DNA of 62,323 nucleotides from Methanothrix sp. (GTDB lineage: Archaea > Halobacteriota > Methanosarcinia > Methanotrichales > Methanotrichaceae): positions 1 to 62,323 of the forward strand of contig JAPKYD010000121.1 of the NCBI GenBank assembly GCA_026394475.1, given 5' to 3'. The translations under genes and the position numbers were made by a program. Below the pieces are notes generated by a model. It was not told the origin of the DNA, ran no database searches, and worked only from the letters and a program-made list of their open reading frames with translations. Shown here piece by piece: positions 61,704 through 62,323 of the stretch (positions are counted from its first letter, which is position 1; every line of letters starts with the position of its first letter).

Positions 61704-62323
61704 TTACTTTTTTCGATAGATATTCATGAATCTCTCCGCCGATCTCACCCAGGTGAACCTCTCTTGCGCCGTGATCTTTGCATTTCTCCCGATCTCGCTT
61801 GCCAGATCCCTGTGCTCGATCAGGAAGCATATCTTTTCAGCGATCTTATTCTCATCTGGCCCCACCAGAAATCCATTGAAGCCATCGTCTATCGCCTCAG
61901 GTATTCCTCCCACTGAAGTGGCGATAACGGGTTTTCCCATGGCCATCGCCTCCAGAAGGGATATGGGCAGTCCCTCTCCCAGAGAGATGTGCGTGTAAAT
62001 GTCGCACACAGCCAGAGGAACATAGGAGTTGTCCACATCTCCCGTGAACACGACCGCATCTTCAAGCCCTTCTCTCCTGGCAAAGTCCTTCAGCTCCGGG
62101 ACGTAGCTGCCCTCGCGGGTGGCTACGAGAATCACATCAGGATACTTGCGTCTCACCTCTCTGACCGCCTTCATAAGGATCTTCAGGCCCTGCGCCTTGT
62201 AGCTCATGGCTGTTAGCCCGAGAGCCAGCAGAATTATGGAATTTTTATCTATCTTGAAGGCCTTGAGGAAATTATCTATGGAGCTTGGGGAGACATCTTG
62301 GAGATTGACACCTGCGTACGTTA
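61704..62323 (-). CDS. GT4 family glycosyltransferase, C-terminal part (cut by window edge)
   Basis: The minus-strand frame runs to the window end, beyond the ATG of the track. It reads TYAGVNLQDVSPSSIDNFLK and IILLALGLTAMSYKAQGLKI. The last 170 residues contain a GT-B C-terminal domain: AVVFTGDVDN, HISLGEGLPISLLEAMAMGK (the E-x7-E motif), then SVGGIPEAIDDGFNG. The track's ATG at 62207 is internal. The N-terminal Rossmann domain lies outside. It is convergent with the upstream GT2 gene and presumably contributes to the same glycan. Confidence 0.85.
   Translation of the reverse strand, partial: TYAGVNLQDVSPSSIDNFLKAFKIDKNSIILLALGLTAMSYKAQGLKILMKAVREVRRKYPDVILVATREGSYVPELKDFARREGLEDAVVFTGDVDNSYVPLAVCDIYTHISLGEGLPISLLEAMAMGKPVIATSVGGIPEAIDDGFNGFLVGPDENKIAEKICFLIEHRDLASEIGRNAKITAQERFTWVRSAERFMNIYRKK

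Noticed and set aside
1-62323. CRISPR arrays, rRNA and tRNA genes
   Set aside because: No regularly spaced identical repeats with unique spacers, no rRNA-like sequence and no TTCRA-type tRNA arms were seen in the gaps on reading both strands.

Overview
The window reads as a chromosome segment of a methanogenic archaeon of the order Methanosarcinales, most likely a Methanothrix (Methanosaeta)-type organism. Supporting signs are a cysteate synthase (the coenzyme M route of this order), an AksA-type homocitrate synthase (coenzyme B), PurL/PurQ/PurS purine synthesis as separate proteins, archaeal SMC-ScpA, a CbiP-type cobyric acid synthase, TATA-box promoters with very short leaders, and many small exported proteins. 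The genus is inference. All product names come from reading the translations by eye; no database search was run.

Layout. 0-3.7 kb is a decayed accessory island: the right end of an IS66-type element, small hypothetical genes, a headless ParB-like remnant and a tyrosine recombinase. 3.8-7.4 kb is a tight purL-purQ-purS operon whose PurS is a tandem duplicate. A complete IS1634-type insertion sequence (7.5-9.3 kb) with 14-bp inverted repeats and a 6-bp target duplication follows. 9.3-14.3 kb holds an exported C45-type hydrolase, gene wrecks, a cupin, a FAS1 gene broken by an exact 65-bp tandem duplication, and a membrane protein. 14.3-16.1 kb is a radical SAM/DUF4130 DNA-repair-like pair. 16.2-19.6 kb is a four-gene amidoligase operon (RLAN, RimK-like ATP-grasp, YkgJ-like cysteine cluster, GCS2-type ligase). 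A YyaL-type thioredoxin-domain protein and two exported proteins, one extremely Cys-rich, follow.

24.2-29.7 kb is a first surface-glycan cluster (two SDR epimerases, an AglD-like glycosyltransferase, a membrane protein). 30.0-33.6 kb is a bacterial-looking MgtA-type P-type ATPase bracketed by a 175-bp direct repeat of the 3' end of the neighbouring Fe-S gene. 33.5-36.8 kb is a translationally coupled operon: cysteate synthase, ABC ATPase, CobW/HypB-like GTPase, 4Fe-4S protein. It is divergent from an XRE-type regulator across a region with a perfect palindrome and 37-bp repeats. 37.6-39.5 kb encodes lipoproteins with 12-residue DPxTG repeats. 40.2-42.9 kb is an exported operon with a caspase-fold-like DUF6345 protein and a separate propeptide-like partner. 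42.9-45.1 kb holds toxin-antitoxin material: a frameshifted FitA fragment and a three-gene MazF-type module, next to an IS3 remnant. 45.4-53.9 kb is housekeeping (scpA, smc, cobyric acid synthase, a Dph6-type ligase with a glutamine amidotransferase, aksA). 54.0-62.3 kb is a second glycan cluster (rmlA, rmlB, rmlD, a methyltransferase with an in-frame TAG, rmlC, a flippase, three glycosyltransferases), cut by the window edge.

Together the two glycan clusters probably make rhamnose-type and epimerised sugars for surface glycoproteins. Two non-autonomous 180-197 bp elements share the terminal repeats of the IS66-type element at the left edge, and one has an 8-bp target duplication, so they are probably IS66-derived MITEs. 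The best candidates for undescribed biology are the RLAN/RimK/YkgJ/GCS2 operon, the DUF6345 exported operon, the three-gene MazF/DUF3467-like module, and the cysteate synthase/ABC/GTPase/Fe-S operon.
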